DNA of 33,939 nucleotides from Pedobacter sp. V48 (GCF_000523515.1 NZ_AWRU01000033.1:209350-243288); one strand, 5' to 3'. Positions 1-6,934 are shown, numbered from the stretch's first letter. Made by a program: numbers and translations. The notes: a model not told the origin generated them from the sequence alone.

Positions 1-697
1 CTGGAGCTTTCACTACAGGTGGCTCTACAGCTTTAGGTTGTTCAACCACTACTGGTTTAACCTCTTCTACAGGTTTTACAACTTCTTGTTTTACCTCTTC
101 AACTGGCTTCTCAACTTTTTCAGCCGGTTTTTCTTCTTTTACAACTTCCTTAGGTGCTTCCTCAGCAACAGGAGCTTTTGGCTCTGGTGTTGGGACAGGC
201 ACAGGGGCAGGAGTTTCGTCCGCTTTAACCGGACGTGTTTTAGAATTTAAATCATCAAGATTTATTTTTCCAACTATTTTAACACCAGGTAAAGAGCCTT
301 CTTCTGTTTTATCTGCAGGAGTTTCTGGCGCTGCCGGTTTAGCCGGAGCTTCTTCCTTAGGCTTCTCAGCTGGAGGAGTATACGAATGAAGATTCTTGAT
401 TAAAACGCCTTCGTTTTCGAATTCAACATTTTTTCTAGGTACTTCAGCAACTTTCTCAGTTACTTCAGGTTCATCACGACGAATTTTACCAATAACAATT
501 TGATTGGCTTCTTCTTTTACGATTTTATCGCCCTGAAACTCTTTTAACAGCGCATTATACATGTCGCGAGAGAGCTTAGTAGTGGGTTTATTCTCAACAG
601 AAAAGCCTTTCTTTTCCAGGAACTCAACGGCCGTAGCTATCCCTACGTTAAGTTCCTTAACTGCTTTAAATAAAATTATTGGTTTGTCGTCTGACAT
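1..697 (-). CDS. infB: Translation initiation factor IF-2, N-terminal part (runs off the left edge)
   Basis: IF-2 is the GTPase that brings initiator tRNA to the small ribosomal subunit. Only about 232 N-terminal residues are present and the frame is open to the window edge, so the GTPase core lies outside. The ATG at 697 begins MSDDKPIILFKAVKELNVGI, a typical Bacteroidota IF-2 N-terminal helical module. From about residue 90 the sequence becomes a low-complexity linker rich in Pro, Ala, Glu, Lys and Val (repeated KPVEEVK-like units), usual for this family. It is third in the conserved rimP-nusA-infB order, 83 bp after nusA. I cannot see the G domain itself, so the call rests on N-terminal character and gene order. 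Confidence 0.93.
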   Translation of the reverse strand, partial: MSDDKPIILFKAVKELNVGIATAVEFLEKKGFSVENKPTTKLSRDMYNALLKEFQGDKIVKEEANQIVIGKIRRDEPEVTEKVAEVPRKNVEFENEGVLIKNLHSYTPPAEKPKEEAPAKPAAPETPADKTEEGSLPGVKIVGKINLDDLNSKTRPVKADETPAPVPVPTPEPKAPVAEEAPKEVVKEEKPAEKVEKPVEEVKQEVVKPVEEVKPVVVEQPKAVEPPVVKAP

Positions 698-727
698 TGA
701 TATCCTATTTTTTCTTTAATTCTTATA

Positions 728-735
728 CAAAAGTA
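728..735 (-). promoter_or_regulatory. Possible internal promoter (-7 box) for infB
   Basis: On the minus strand this reads TACTTTTG, an exact match to the Bacteroidota -7 consensus TAnnTTTG, in the 83-bp nusA-infB gap. It would give a leader of roughly 27 nt. No clear -33 TTTG lies at the right distance, so infB may simply be read through from rimP. Confidence 0.35.
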
Positions 736-780
736 ACGTTTATTCTTATTTATTTCATCTGTAGGTCGTGAGTTTTTGTA

Positions 781-2016
781 TTATTCAAATTCTGATTTCA
801 AAATACTCATCACTTCCTTGATGGTTTCTTCCTCCAAATCGGTACGTTTAACCAATTCATCAACGGAAAGTGCTAACACACTTTTAGCAGTATCACATCC
901 GATAGCTTTTAGCTCATCTATGATCCAGCTATCGATCTCATCCGAGAATTCTTCTATATCCACATCCTCATCTTCTTCACCAGCTTCACGATACACATCT
1001 ATTTCATAACCGGTTAATTTACCAGCAAGTTTAATGTTATGACCACCGCGACCAATTGCCAATGAAACCTGATCAGGTTTTAAATAAACTGAAGCATGTT
1101 TTGTTTCATCATCTAATTTAATAGATGTGATTTTTGCCGGGCTTAATGCTCTGGTGATATATAATGAAATGTTATTGGTAAAGTTAATTACATCAATGTT
1201 TTCATTTTTAAGCTCTCTAACAATGCCATGTATACGAGAACCTTTCATACCCACACAAGCTCCTACCGGATCGATTCTATCATCGTAAGATTCTACAGCA
1301 ACTTTAGCTCTCTCTCCTGGTTCACGAACAATTTTCTTAATGGTAATTAAACCATCAAAAATCTCAGGAACTTCGATTTCGAATAAGCGCTGTAAAAACT
1401 CAGGGGCAATTCTCGAGATGATAATTTTTGGAGTGCTGTTCACCATATCCACTTTAAGGATTACGGCACGAACGGTATCACCTTTTTTGAAATAATCAGC
1501 CGGGATCTGTTCAGTTTTAGGCATCATTAATTCGTTGCCTTCATCATCAAGAACCAGTGTTTCTTTTTTCCAAACCTGATAAACCTCTCCGGTTACAATC
1601 TCTCCAACCCTGTCTTTATATTTTTTAAAGATTTCGTCTTTTTCAAGTTCTAATACTTTTGAAACAAGTGTCTGACGGGCTGCTAATATAGCTCTTCTTC
1701 CGAAACTCTCTAAAGTGATCTGCTCAATGTAATCGTCGCCAACTTCCATATCCGGATCTAATTGTTTAACCTCAGCAAGTTCAATTTCTAAATCATCGTC
1801 CTCAGAAAAGCCATCTTCCATCACTTTTCTGGTACGCCAGATCTCTAAATCTCCGTTATCCGGGTTAACAATTACGTCACAATTCTCATCAGTACCATAT
1901 TTTTTACGCAACATACTGCGAAATACCTCTTCCAGCACACTAATCACTGTAGGGCGGTCGATGTTCTTAAAGTCCTTAAACTCCTGAAATGAATCGATTA
2001 AATTAATATTGCTCAT
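781..2016 (-). CDS. nusA: Transcription termination/antitermination factor NusA
   Basis: NusA binds RNA polymerase and nascent RNA and modulates pausing, termination and antitermination. The 411-residue protein has the polymerase-binding N-terminal domain (about 1-130), an S1 domain (about 136-200) and two KH domains, with the loops GMKGSR near 256 and GRGGHNIK at 342-349. An acidic stretch (EDEDVDIEEF) leads to a short C-terminal helical domain ending near 411. The length fits Bacteroidota NusA, which lacks the paired acidic repeats of the 495-residue E. coli protein. The ATG at 2016 lies 2 bp after the rimP stop, so the two are probably translationally coupled. Confidence 0.98.
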   Translation of the reverse strand: MSNINLIDSFQEFKDFKNIDRPTVISVLEEVFRSMLRKKYGTDENCDVIVNPDNGDLEIWRTRKVMEDGFSEDDDLEIELAEVKQLDPDMEVGDDYIEQITLESFGRRAILAARQTLVSKVLELEKDEIFKKYKDRVGEIVTGEVYQVWKKETLVLDDEGNELMMPKTEQIPADYFKKGDTVRAVILKVDMVNSTPKIIISRIAPEFLQRLFEIEVPEIFDGLITIKKIVREPGERAKVAVESYDDRIDPVGACVGMKGSRIHGIVRELKNENIDVINFTNNISLYITRALSPAKITSIKLDDETKHASVYLKPDQVSLAIGRGGHNIKLAGKLTGYEIDVYREAGEEDEDVDIEEFSDEIDSWIIDELKAIGCDTAKSVLALSVDELVKRTDLEEETIKEVMSILKSEFE

Positions 2017-2018
2017 TC

Positions 2019-2483
2019 TTATTTAAATGAAATTAAAACCTTTGTTTCTGTTATACTATTAAAGTCGATTCCGGTTTCTACCAGAACCGCCTTTTTTCCT
2101 TTTTCTTTCACTTTTGCTTCTATAGTGATGCCATTGTCATCTACAAAAAGCAATTTACCTTCTTTTATTTCACCGCCAGCAAGCTTTACACTTAAATCGC
2201 GGCCAATGTTTTTATCGTATTGTCTTTTCAGTTTCAATGGCTCCCCAACTCCGGGAGACGAAACCTCTAAATTATAAGCTTTATCAATCGTGTTTTCCTC
2301 TTCCAAATGAAAACCAACATGTCTGCTAATGGCTGCGCAATCCTGTATAGTGATTCCTTCATCGCCGTCAACATGAATAATCAGTTTATTATTTGGCAGC
2401 ATTTTCACCTCAACAAGAAACAACTCCGGTCTGTCCGAAATTTTTTCTTCTACTAATTCTGTTACTCTTTTTTCTATCTGCAT
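2019..2483 (-). CDS. rimP: Ribosome maturation factor RimP
   Basis: RimP helps assemble the 30S subunit. The 154-residue protein has the usual two-domain pattern: an N-terminal alpha/beta domain with GDEGITIQDCAAISRHVG, then the family signature LEVSSPGVGEPLK, then an SH3-like C-terminal domain. I place the start at the ATG at 2483 (MQIEKRVTELVEEK). The frame can be extended two codons to a TTG at 2489, but nothing in the family favours that. First gene of the rimP-nusA-infB operon, preceded by a strong hairpin and a -7 box. Confidence 0.96.
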   Translation of the reverse strand: MQIEKRVTELVEEKISDRPELFLVEVKMLPNNKLIIHVDGDEGITIQDCAAISRHVGFHLEEENTIDKAYNLEVSSPGVGEPLKLKRQYDKNIGRDLSVKLAGGEIKEGKLLFVDDNGITIEAKVKEKGKKAVLVETGIDFNSITETKVLISFK

Positions 2484-2496
2484 AACCAATTCACCA

Positions 2497-2540
2497 GTAA
2501 TAGAAAAGAGGGGACTTTTGCCCCCTCTTACCTCTATTAC
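2497..2540 (-). promoter_or_regulatory. Strong stem-loop in the rimP-nusA-infB leader
   Basis: An outer 8-bp stem (GTAATAGA at 2497-2504 with TCTATTAC at 2533-2540), a small internal loop, an inner 7-bp stem (AGAGGGG at 2507-2513 with CCCCTCT at 2522-2528) and an 8-nt loop. It ends 13 nt before the rimP ATG and begins about where transcription should start from the -7 box at 2545-2552. No T tract follows it in the direction of rimP, so it is not a simple intrinsic terminator. A leader control element or a 5'-end stabiliser is possible. Confidence 0.6.
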
Positions 2541-2544
2541 CGTG

Positions 2545-2552
2545 CAAATGTA
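2545..2552 (-). promoter_or_regulatory. -7 promoter box for rimP-nusA-infB
   Basis: TACATTTG on the minus strand, an exact TAnnTTTG match. A T-rich stretch sits about 19 nt upstream, but the -33 TTTG is not perfect. The predicted transcription start is around 2540. Confidence 0.55.
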
Positions 2553-2587
2553 AGAAATATTTTTGCAAATTAAAAATGCTATAACAC

Positions 2588-2751
2588 AATCACTTCTGCT
2601 TGTAAAAGAAAGCCATTTTTAGCTTCTGCCAACTTCTTCACAAGATTACCGTTTCTTCACACCTGATTCAAATCTCCTTCACACAAAATCCACGAAGTCC
2701 TTTTTGTGAACAAAGTGTGGTTATGTGTGAATTATGTGAGCAGAAGTTATT
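2588..2751. repeat. Intergenic imperfect inverted-repeat element
   Basis: The gap between rimP and the next minus-strand gene is bounded by two arms that match at 12 of 14 positions (AATCACTTCTGCTT at 2588-2601 and GAGCAGAAGTTATT at 2738-2751). Between them are several TTCACA units on the left and GTGTGAA/GTGAA units on the right, so the whole segment could fold back on itself. The outer right arm includes part of the stop codon of the 2750-3184 gene. It may be a dispersed intergenic repeat copy or a 3'-end structure. I see no gene here. Confidence 0.4.
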
Positions 2752-3184
2752 ATCTGGTTAATAATTTCTGCAAAGGTTTTATGCTATAATTCACTTTACC
2801 CTTCATAATATCTTCGGCATTGCCAAAGCGTGCGTTCAAATATGTGATAATTAAATAATCCCTGCCTTTTACAAATGGTTCTTCAGGAACAAATACTACT
2901 TCCTCCTCAATAATGCGTATTTGGCCCTTAACGGGCGTTTCTTTTATGGTCGTATCGTTCTCAGATGGTGTTTGCAAAACCGAAATCACATCGTAAAAAA
3001 CAGAGTCGGCAGCTGGTGCATTTTTAAGTTGCAAAAGCCCGGGCTGATCTATATTACCAAATACAATAGATGAACTATCGGCCGAGAAACCTATTAAAAG
3101 TGGCTTACTATTTGTTGATGTACACGAACAAACAAATGAAATGGCACAAAATGCCATCAATATCCTAACAAAAAAATTAACCAT
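2750..3184 (-). CDS. Hypothetical lipoprotein
   Basis: A 144-residue protein with a short positively charged N-terminus, a hydrophobic stretch (about 4-18) and Cys21 in a plausible, if non-ideal, lipobox (VCSC). After it comes TSTNSK and a beta-rich, low-charge domain. It is probably lipid-anchored to the inner or outer membrane, facing the periplasm. I recognise no family. The ATG at 3184 is only 18 bp from the ATG of the divergent gene at 3203, so each gene's promoter must overlap the other's 5' end. On the minus strand TAATTTAG, one mismatch from the -7 consensus, ends 4 nt before the ATG. Confidence 0.75.
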   Translation of the reverse strand: MVNFFVRILMAFCAISFVCSCTSTNSKPLLIGFSADSSSIVFGNIDQPGLLQLKNAPAADSVFYDVISVLQTPSENDTTIKETPVKGQIRIIEEEVVFVPEEPFVKGRDYLIITYLNARFGNAEDIMKGKVNYSIKPLQKLLTR

Positions 3185-3202
3185 AACACTAAATTAAGCT
3201 TT

Positions 3203-3550
3203 ATGAAACTAATTGTCGAAATTTTATTAATGGGTCTTGCAGTATTTCTGGGGGCCAGAATTGTACCCGGGGTACATGTAGATGGTTATGGATCTGCAAT
3301 TATTGCAGCCATATTAATTGCATTGGCAAATTCCACAATTGGCCTTATTTTGCGCCTGTTTACGTTCCCCATCAACTTTCTTACGTTAGGGTTGATGTCG
3401 TTCGTTATCACTGTTTTAATGATATTATTGGTTGATTACCTTATGGCAGGATTTAATACTACCGGATTTTGGGCAGCAGCACTTTTAGCAATAGTAATAG
3501 CCTTGATTAAAGCTATATTTGGAGCTATTGCAGGTTCTGATAAAGATTAA
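3203..3550 (+). CDS. PF04020-type (YvlD / phage holin 4 superfamily) membrane protein
   Basis: A 115-residue, almost wholly hydrophobic protein with four predicted membrane helices (roughly 3-20, 28-48, 53-78, 86-108). The loops GARIVPGVHVDGYG and the helix-breaking ANSTIG-RLFTFPINFLTLG segment are typical of the small PF04020 family, common in bacteria and of unknown biochemical role. Inner-membrane location is likely. Transcribed alone, divergent from the lipoprotein at 3184, and followed 8 bp after its stop by a strong hairpin. The family assignment is from sequence pattern; no function is inferred. Confidence 0.85.
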   Translation: MKLIVEILLMGLAVFLGARIVPGVHVDGYGSAIIAAILIALANSTIGLILRLFTFPINFLTLGLMSFVITVLMILLVDYLMAGFNTTGFWAAALLAIVIALIKAIFGAIAGSDKD

Positions 3551-3558
3551 ATACAAGT

Positions 3559-3595
3559 CGCCGTCATCTCTCCTAGCGTAGAGATGACGGCGTTT
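3559..3595. terminator. Bidirectional transcription terminator
   Basis: A perfect 13-bp stem (CGCCGTCATCTCT at 3559-3571 with its complement at 3580-3592), an 8-nt loop, then TTT. It sits between two convergent genes (stops at 3550 and 3629) and can serve both. The GTCATCTC-type core resembles dispersed intergenic hairpins, so it may belong to a repeat family. Confidence 0.75.
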
Positions 3596-3628
3596 ACTCT
3601 GTATGCTCCCATGTCATTCCCAAATTCT

Positions 3629-4093
3629 CTAAAGAATGCTTTCAAGATCCGCAGGAGAGTAATTTATAGATTTCAATGTCTTGTTATCTTTAGTTCTGTA
3701 CACTAAAAACAACGAGTCTTCTTCTTTAAAATAGGAATCGCTATCATCTTTAGCCTTATAATGGGCTATTGTTTGATTTGCCTCCTCTTCAGACCTACAT
3801 GCCTTACTCATATTTGAACGGTGTACTTCATCAAAAAGGTCTTTAAATTTATCTGCAAGACCAAATTCTAAAATAGCACCAGCTAATACATACTGTATAT
3901 CGCATAAAGCATCTGCTACCTCAACCAGGTTATTCTCTTCAATGGCTTGTTGTAATTCCTTCACTTCTTCAACAAGCAGAGAAACTCTTAAATCACTTCT
4001 TTGTTTTGATGGAATAATGGGCGAATTCTCTATAGGATGCTTAAACGTTCTGTGAAATTCGGCTACCTGATTCAATGAGTTTGACTCTTTCAT
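3629..4093 (-). CDS. MazG-like nucleoside triphosphate / phosphoribosyl-ATP pyrophosphohydrolase family protein
   Basis: The 154-residue protein has the all-alpha NTP-PPase pattern: EEVKE at 42-46 and a second helix with Glu58, Asp61 and Asp65 (EVADALCDIQYV), which together bind Mg2+ in this superfamily. The segment FGLADKFKDLFDEVHRSNMSK is typical of the PRA-PH-like subgroup (PF01503) that stands alone, outside his operons. Likely reaction: hydrolysis of a nucleoside triphosphate to the monophosphate and pyrophosphate. The substrate cannot be read from the sequence. About 40 C-terminal residues after the domain are of unknown role. It follows the small membrane protein gene by 27 bp and is probably co-transcribed with it. 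Confidence 0.85.
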   Translation of the reverse strand: MKESNSLNQVAEFHRTFKHPIENSPIIPSKQRSDLRVSLLVEEVKELQQAIEENNLVEVADALCDIQYVLAGAILEFGLADKFKDLFDEVHRSNMSKACRSEEEANQTIAHYKAKDDSDSYFKEEDSLFLVYRTKDNKTLKSINYSPADLESIL

Positions 4094-4120
4094 GCTTTAA
4101 TATTGAGTTATAAAATTCTT

Positions 4121-4327
4121 TTAATTTTTTTCTTTTACGTGGTCGGCCAGTTCATACCCGCTTTGCTCACTTTTATCTTCTAAAAACAGCAGCACTATTA
4201 ATGAAATGATAGGAATAAGAAAGGAGATAAAAAACCAGAACCAAAATTTCCTGCCCATGCTTTTCGCAAGTATCCCAGCCACAATCTGCGGAATTAACAT
4301 AACGCATAAAAGGAGAATTTCGGGCAT
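4121..4327 (-). CDS. Small two-helix membrane protein, unknown function
   Basis: A 68-residue protein with two hydrophobic helices (about 3-21 and 28-48) split by the basic, aromatic turn KSMGRKFWFWFF, and a charged C-terminal tail (EDKSEQSGYELADHVKEKN). That fits a small inner-membrane protein with a cytoplasmic tail. Similar short proteins with a GRxFWxWF turn are common next to unrelated genes, and I do not assign a function. The ATG at 4327 lies only 4 nt after a perfect 17-bp inverted repeat. Confidence 0.7.
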   Translation of the reverse strand: MPEILLLCVMLIPQIVAGILAKSMGRKFWFWFFISFLIPIISLIVLLFLEDKSEQSGYELADHVKEKN

Positions 4328-4331
4328 ATTT

Positions 4332-4371
4332 CTTTGTTTTTATAAACTATGATAAGTTTATAAAAACAAAG
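4332..4371. repeat. Perfect 17-bp inverted repeat between acyl-CoA dehydrogenase and the small membrane protein
   Basis: CTTTGTTTTTATAAACT at 4332-4348 is the exact complement of 4355-4371, with a 6-nt loop. It starts 17 nt after the acyl-CoA dehydrogenase stop and ends 4 nt before the next ATG, both on the minus strand. There is no T tract after it in that direction. It could be an AT-rich terminator, an operator, or an mRNA hairpin that hides the start of the 4327 gene. Confidence 0.7.
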
Positions 4372-4388
4372 ATAATAATTACGATTAT

Positions 4389-5528
4389 TTAACGGATGAT
4401 CTCTCGGGAGATTACCATTTTTTGAATTTCAGAAGTTCCTTCGTAAATCTGGGTGATCTTAGCGTCACGCATCAATCGCTCAACATGATACTCTTTTACG
4501 AATCCGTAACCGCCGTGTATCTGAACCGCTTCTACTGTTACATCCATGGCTACTTTTGAAGCATACAGCTTAGCCATCGAGCCGGCAAGTGTGTAGGATT
4601 GCCCCTGGTCTTTTAACCATGCTGCTTTATAAACCAGCATTCTTGCCGCTTCTATGCTAGTGGCCATATCTGCCAGCTTAAAGGCGATTGCCTGATGTTC
4701 TGCAATGGGTTTACCAAAAGACTTACGTTGTTTTGAATAGTTTAGTGCCAACTCGTAAGCTCCGGCTGCAATACCCAGGGCTTGTGCCGCAATACCAATT
4801 CTACCGCCCTCAAGCGTTTTCATTGCAAACTTAAACCCAAATCCATCTTCACCAATTCTATTTTCTTTTGGCACTTTAACGTCGTTAAACATTAGAGAAT
4901 GTGTATCAGATCCACGGATACCCAATTTGTTTTCTTTTGGACCAACCGTAAAACCTTCCATTCCTTTTTCTACTATAAACGCATTTATCCCTTTATGTTT
5001 TAACGCCTTATTTGTTTGTGCAATTACGAGGTATGTTGAGGCTGTACCACCATTGGTAATCCAATTCTTGGTGCCATTTAGCAGGTAATGATCACCTTTA
5101 TCTTCTGCGGTCGTTTGCTGCGATGTTGCATCAGAACCTGCTTCGGGCTCCGACAAACAAAAGGCCCCGATCTTTTCGCCGGACGCCAAAGGCTTTAAAT
5201 ATTTTTCTTTTTGAGCTTCGGAGCCGAACGCCTCTAAACCGTAACATACCAAAGAGTTGTTTACAGAAACAACTACAGAGGCAGATGCATCTACCTTAGA
5301 CAGCTCCTCCATTACCAGTACGTATGAAACTGCATCCATACCGCTACCGTGGTATTTTTCTGAAACCATCATCCCTAAAAACCCTAGTTCACCAAGCTTT
5401 TTTACTTGTTCTGCCGGAAATTTCTGGTGTTCATCTCTTTCAATAACTCCAGGCTTAAGTTCATTTTGTGCAAAATCCCTTGCAGCCTGCTGAATCATCA
5501 ATTGTTCTTCACTTAGTTGAAATAGCAT
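4389..5528 (-). CDS. Acyl-CoA dehydrogenase (short-chain/butyryl-CoA type)
   Basis: FAD enzyme that oxidises an acyl-CoA to the trans-2-enoyl-CoA and passes electrons to ETF. The 379-residue protein carries the first family signature (CLSEPEAGSDATS, about 124-136), the second (QIHGGYGFVKEYHVERLMRD, 336-355), and the catalytic-base motif IYEGTSEIQ with Glu363, the position used by short-chain and butyryl-CoA dehydrogenases. I choose the ATG at 5528 (MLFQLSEEQ). The frame extends 11 codons to a TTG at 5561, but that extension overlaps the -7 box and is not family-like. Chain-length preference is inferred only from the Glu position. It appears monocistronic or led by its own promoter. Confidence 0.95.
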   Translation of the reverse strand: MLFQLSEEQLMIQQAARDFAQNELKPGVIERDEHQKFPAEQVKKLGELGFLGMMVSEKYHGSGMDAVSYVLVMEELSKVDASASVVVSVNNSLVCYGLEAFGSEAQKEKYLKPLASGEKIGAFCLSEPEAGSDATSQQTTAEDKGDHYLLNGTKNWITNGGTASTYLVIAQTNKALKHKGINAFIVEKGMEGFTVGPKENKLGIRGSDTHSLMFNDVKVPKENRIGEDGFGFKFAMKTLEGGRIGIAAQALGIAAGAYELALNYSKQRKSFGKPIAEHQAIAFKLADMATSIEAARMLVYKAAWLKDQGQSYTLAGSMAKLYASKVAMDVTVEAVQIHGGYGFVKEYHVERLMRDAKITQIYEGTSEIQKMVISREIIR

Positions 5529-5558
5529 AATTATATATAATAAAAAAATACGTACTGC

Positions 5559-5566
5559 CAAATTTA
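5559..5566 (-). promoter_or_regulatory. -7 promoter box for the acyl-CoA dehydrogenase
   Basis: TAAATTTG on the minus strand, an exact TAnnTTTG match about 30 nt before the ATG at 5528. No clear -33 TTTG is visible at 19-23 nt. Confidence 0.45.
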
Positions 5567-5583
5567 GTATTTCTCAACCAAAT

Positions 5584-5601
5584 TACTATGGTAGCATAGT
5601 A
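5584..5601 (-). terminator. Weak hairpin after panD
   Basis: TACTATG at 5584-5590 pairs with CATAGTA at 5595-5601 around a 4-nt loop, followed on the minus strand by ATTTGG. It lies 25 nt after the panD stop. The short stem and poor T tract make it a weak terminator candidate. Confidence 0.35.
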
Positions 5602-5626
5602 TTATTTTTTATAATATAATTACAGC

Positions 5627-5977
5627 CTATTTCAGCAAATGGTTATTATCATCAGGGAAAACCAATATCGGGTGATATTTTTTCGCTTCTTCAATTGGTA
5701 AAGATCCATAAGACATAATGATAAGAATATCACCCACCTGAACTTTACGGGCTGTAGCTCCATTTAAACAAACGGTTCCTGTTCCTCTTTCACCTTTTAT
5801 TACATAGGTTTCGAAACGCTCACCGTTATTGTTGTTCACGATCTGCACTTTCTCGTTTGCAATAATTTGCGCAGCATCCATTAGATCTTCATCAATGGTA
5901 ATACTTCCAACGTAATTCAGTTCTGCCTGTGTTACTTTAACACGGTGGATCTTCGATTTTAATATCTCGATAATCAT
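5627..5977 (-). CDS. panD: Aspartate 1-decarboxylase, pyruvoyl-dependent
   Basis: Converts L-aspartate to beta-alanine for pantothenate and CoA synthesis. The 116-residue length is standard. The proenzyme self-cleaves between Gly24 and Ser25 (YVGSITID), and Ser25 becomes the pyruvoyl cofactor. The [15 protein letters not shown] segment and [11 protein letters not shown] are family hallmarks. It lies 45 bp after panC, which uses its product. A TAnnTTTG box ends just 4 nt before the ATG, so besides read-through from panC it may have its own leaderless transcript. Confidence 0.98.
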   Translation of the reverse strand: MIIEILKSKIHRVKVTQAELNYVGSITIDEDLMDAAQIIANEKVQIVNNNNGERFETYVIKGERGTGTVCLNGATARKVQVGDILIIMSYGSLPIEEAKKYHPILVFPDDNNHLLK

Positions 5978-5981
5978 AACG

Positions 5982-5989
5982 CAAAGTTA
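5982..5989 (-). promoter_or_regulatory. -7 promoter box directly before panD
   Basis: TAACTTTG on the minus strand ends 4 nt before the panD ATG. If it works as a -7 box, transcription would start at or next to the start codon. No matching -33 TTTG is seen. Confidence 0.4.
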
Positions 5990-6022
5990 GATAAAGTTTC
6001 TGAATGAATGGTTTTCCGTTTT

Positions 6023-6862
6023 TCAGCTAAGTATCATATTATCGATAAGCCTTGTTTGCCCTACTTTGGCAGCTACAAGAGCTATAATATTCTGATCTTT
6101 TTCGTTTGTCTCAGGAAGTAATGTTTTTCCATCGGCAATCGTAAAATAGTCAAGCTCAACCCCAGGTGTTTCTTCAATTAGCTTCCTGGCCTTTTCTAAA
6201 AGCTCAGGTATGCTTTTGCTCTTAAAATTATCACTTACATAGGTAAGTGCTTTGCTTAATACTAACGCATTTTTTCTGTCGATAGCACTAAGATGTATAT
6301 TTCTTGAGCTCATGGCTAACCCATCGTCTTCTCTTATAATCGGACAAGAGATAATTTGAACCGGAAGGTTGAAATAGGCGACCATGTTTTGGATCATCAA
6401 TACCTGTTGATAGTCCTTTTGTCCAAAGAACGCGACGTCCGGACTTACGGCATCAAATAGTTTTTTTACAATTTGGGTTACTCCCTGGTAGTGTCCTTTT
6501 CTAAATTCACCTTCTAAAAGAAACTCTGCGGGTCCCAGATCAATATGCCATTTCTCTTCGGCAGGATACATTTCCTTTACCGAAGGCATAAATACCACAT
6601 CACATCCGGCATCTTTGAGCATAGCCATATCATGCTCCAGCGGACGCGGATATTTCTCTAAATCTTTAGGATCTGTAAATTGAGTAGGGTTCACAAATAT
6701 GCTGCAAACCACTATATCAGCCTGCTTTTGAGCCATTTTTATTAATGACACATGACCCTTGTGCAGCGCACCCATAGTTGGCACTAAAGCAATTTTCTGC
6801 TGAGCCAATTTAATTGGGCCAAGCAACGACTTTAACGCCGCAATAGTATTTAGTACTTCCAA
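6023..6862 (-). CDS. panC: Pantothenate synthetase (pantoate-beta-alanine ligase)
   Basis: Joins pantoate and beta-alanine with ATP to make pantothenate. The 279-residue protein has the nucleotidyltransferase fold: VPTMGALHKGHVSL with the HxGH-type His34 and His37, FVNPTQF (56-62), FFGQKDYQQ (145-153) and the KMSKS-equivalent loop DGLAMSSRN (170-178). The start is a TTG at 6862: an in-frame TAA lies two codons upstream, and the next ATG (Met30) would remove the first strand and part of the active site. Followed by panD in the same direction and divergent from the glycogen-synthase-like gene at 7010. Confidence 0.97.
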   Translation of the reverse strand: MEVLNTIAALKSLLGPIKLAQQKIALVPTMGALHKGHVSLIKMAQKQADIVVCSIFVNPTQFTDPKDLEKYPRPLEHDMAMLKDAGCDVVFMPSVKEMYPAEEKWHIDLGPAEFLLEGEFRKGHYQGVTQIVKKLFDAVSPDVAFFGQKDYQQVLMIQNMVAYFNLPVQIISCPIIREDDGLAMSSRNIHLSAIDRKNALVLSKALTYVSDNFKSKSIPELLEKARKLIEETPGVELDYFTIADGKTLLPETNEKDQNIIALVAAKVGQTRLIDNMILS

Positions 6863-6886
6863 ACCAGCTTATAAAATTTCAGGGGG

Positions 6887-6918
6887 CAAAGTTGGTTATT
6901 TATCCATTCCCAACAAAA
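6887..6918 (-). promoter_or_regulatory. Promoter for panC(-panD)
   Basis: On the minus strand TTTTG (6914-6918) is followed after exactly 19 nt by CAACTTTG (6887-6894), one mismatch from TAnnTTTG. This is the best combined -33/-7 match in the window. It gives a leader of about 20 nt before the TTG start. Confidence 0.6.
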
Positions 6919-6934
6919 CATCTTGCGTATTATA

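Noticed and set aside
38-250. Plus-strand reading frame opposite infB
   Set aside because: Phe/Asn/Arg-rich shadow of the Pro/Ala/Glu/Lys/Val-rich IF-2 linker on the other strand.
5529-5561. Upstream TTG start for the acyl-CoA dehydrogenase
   Set aside because: It overlaps the -7 box at 5559-5566, and MLFQLSEEQ is the usual family beginning.
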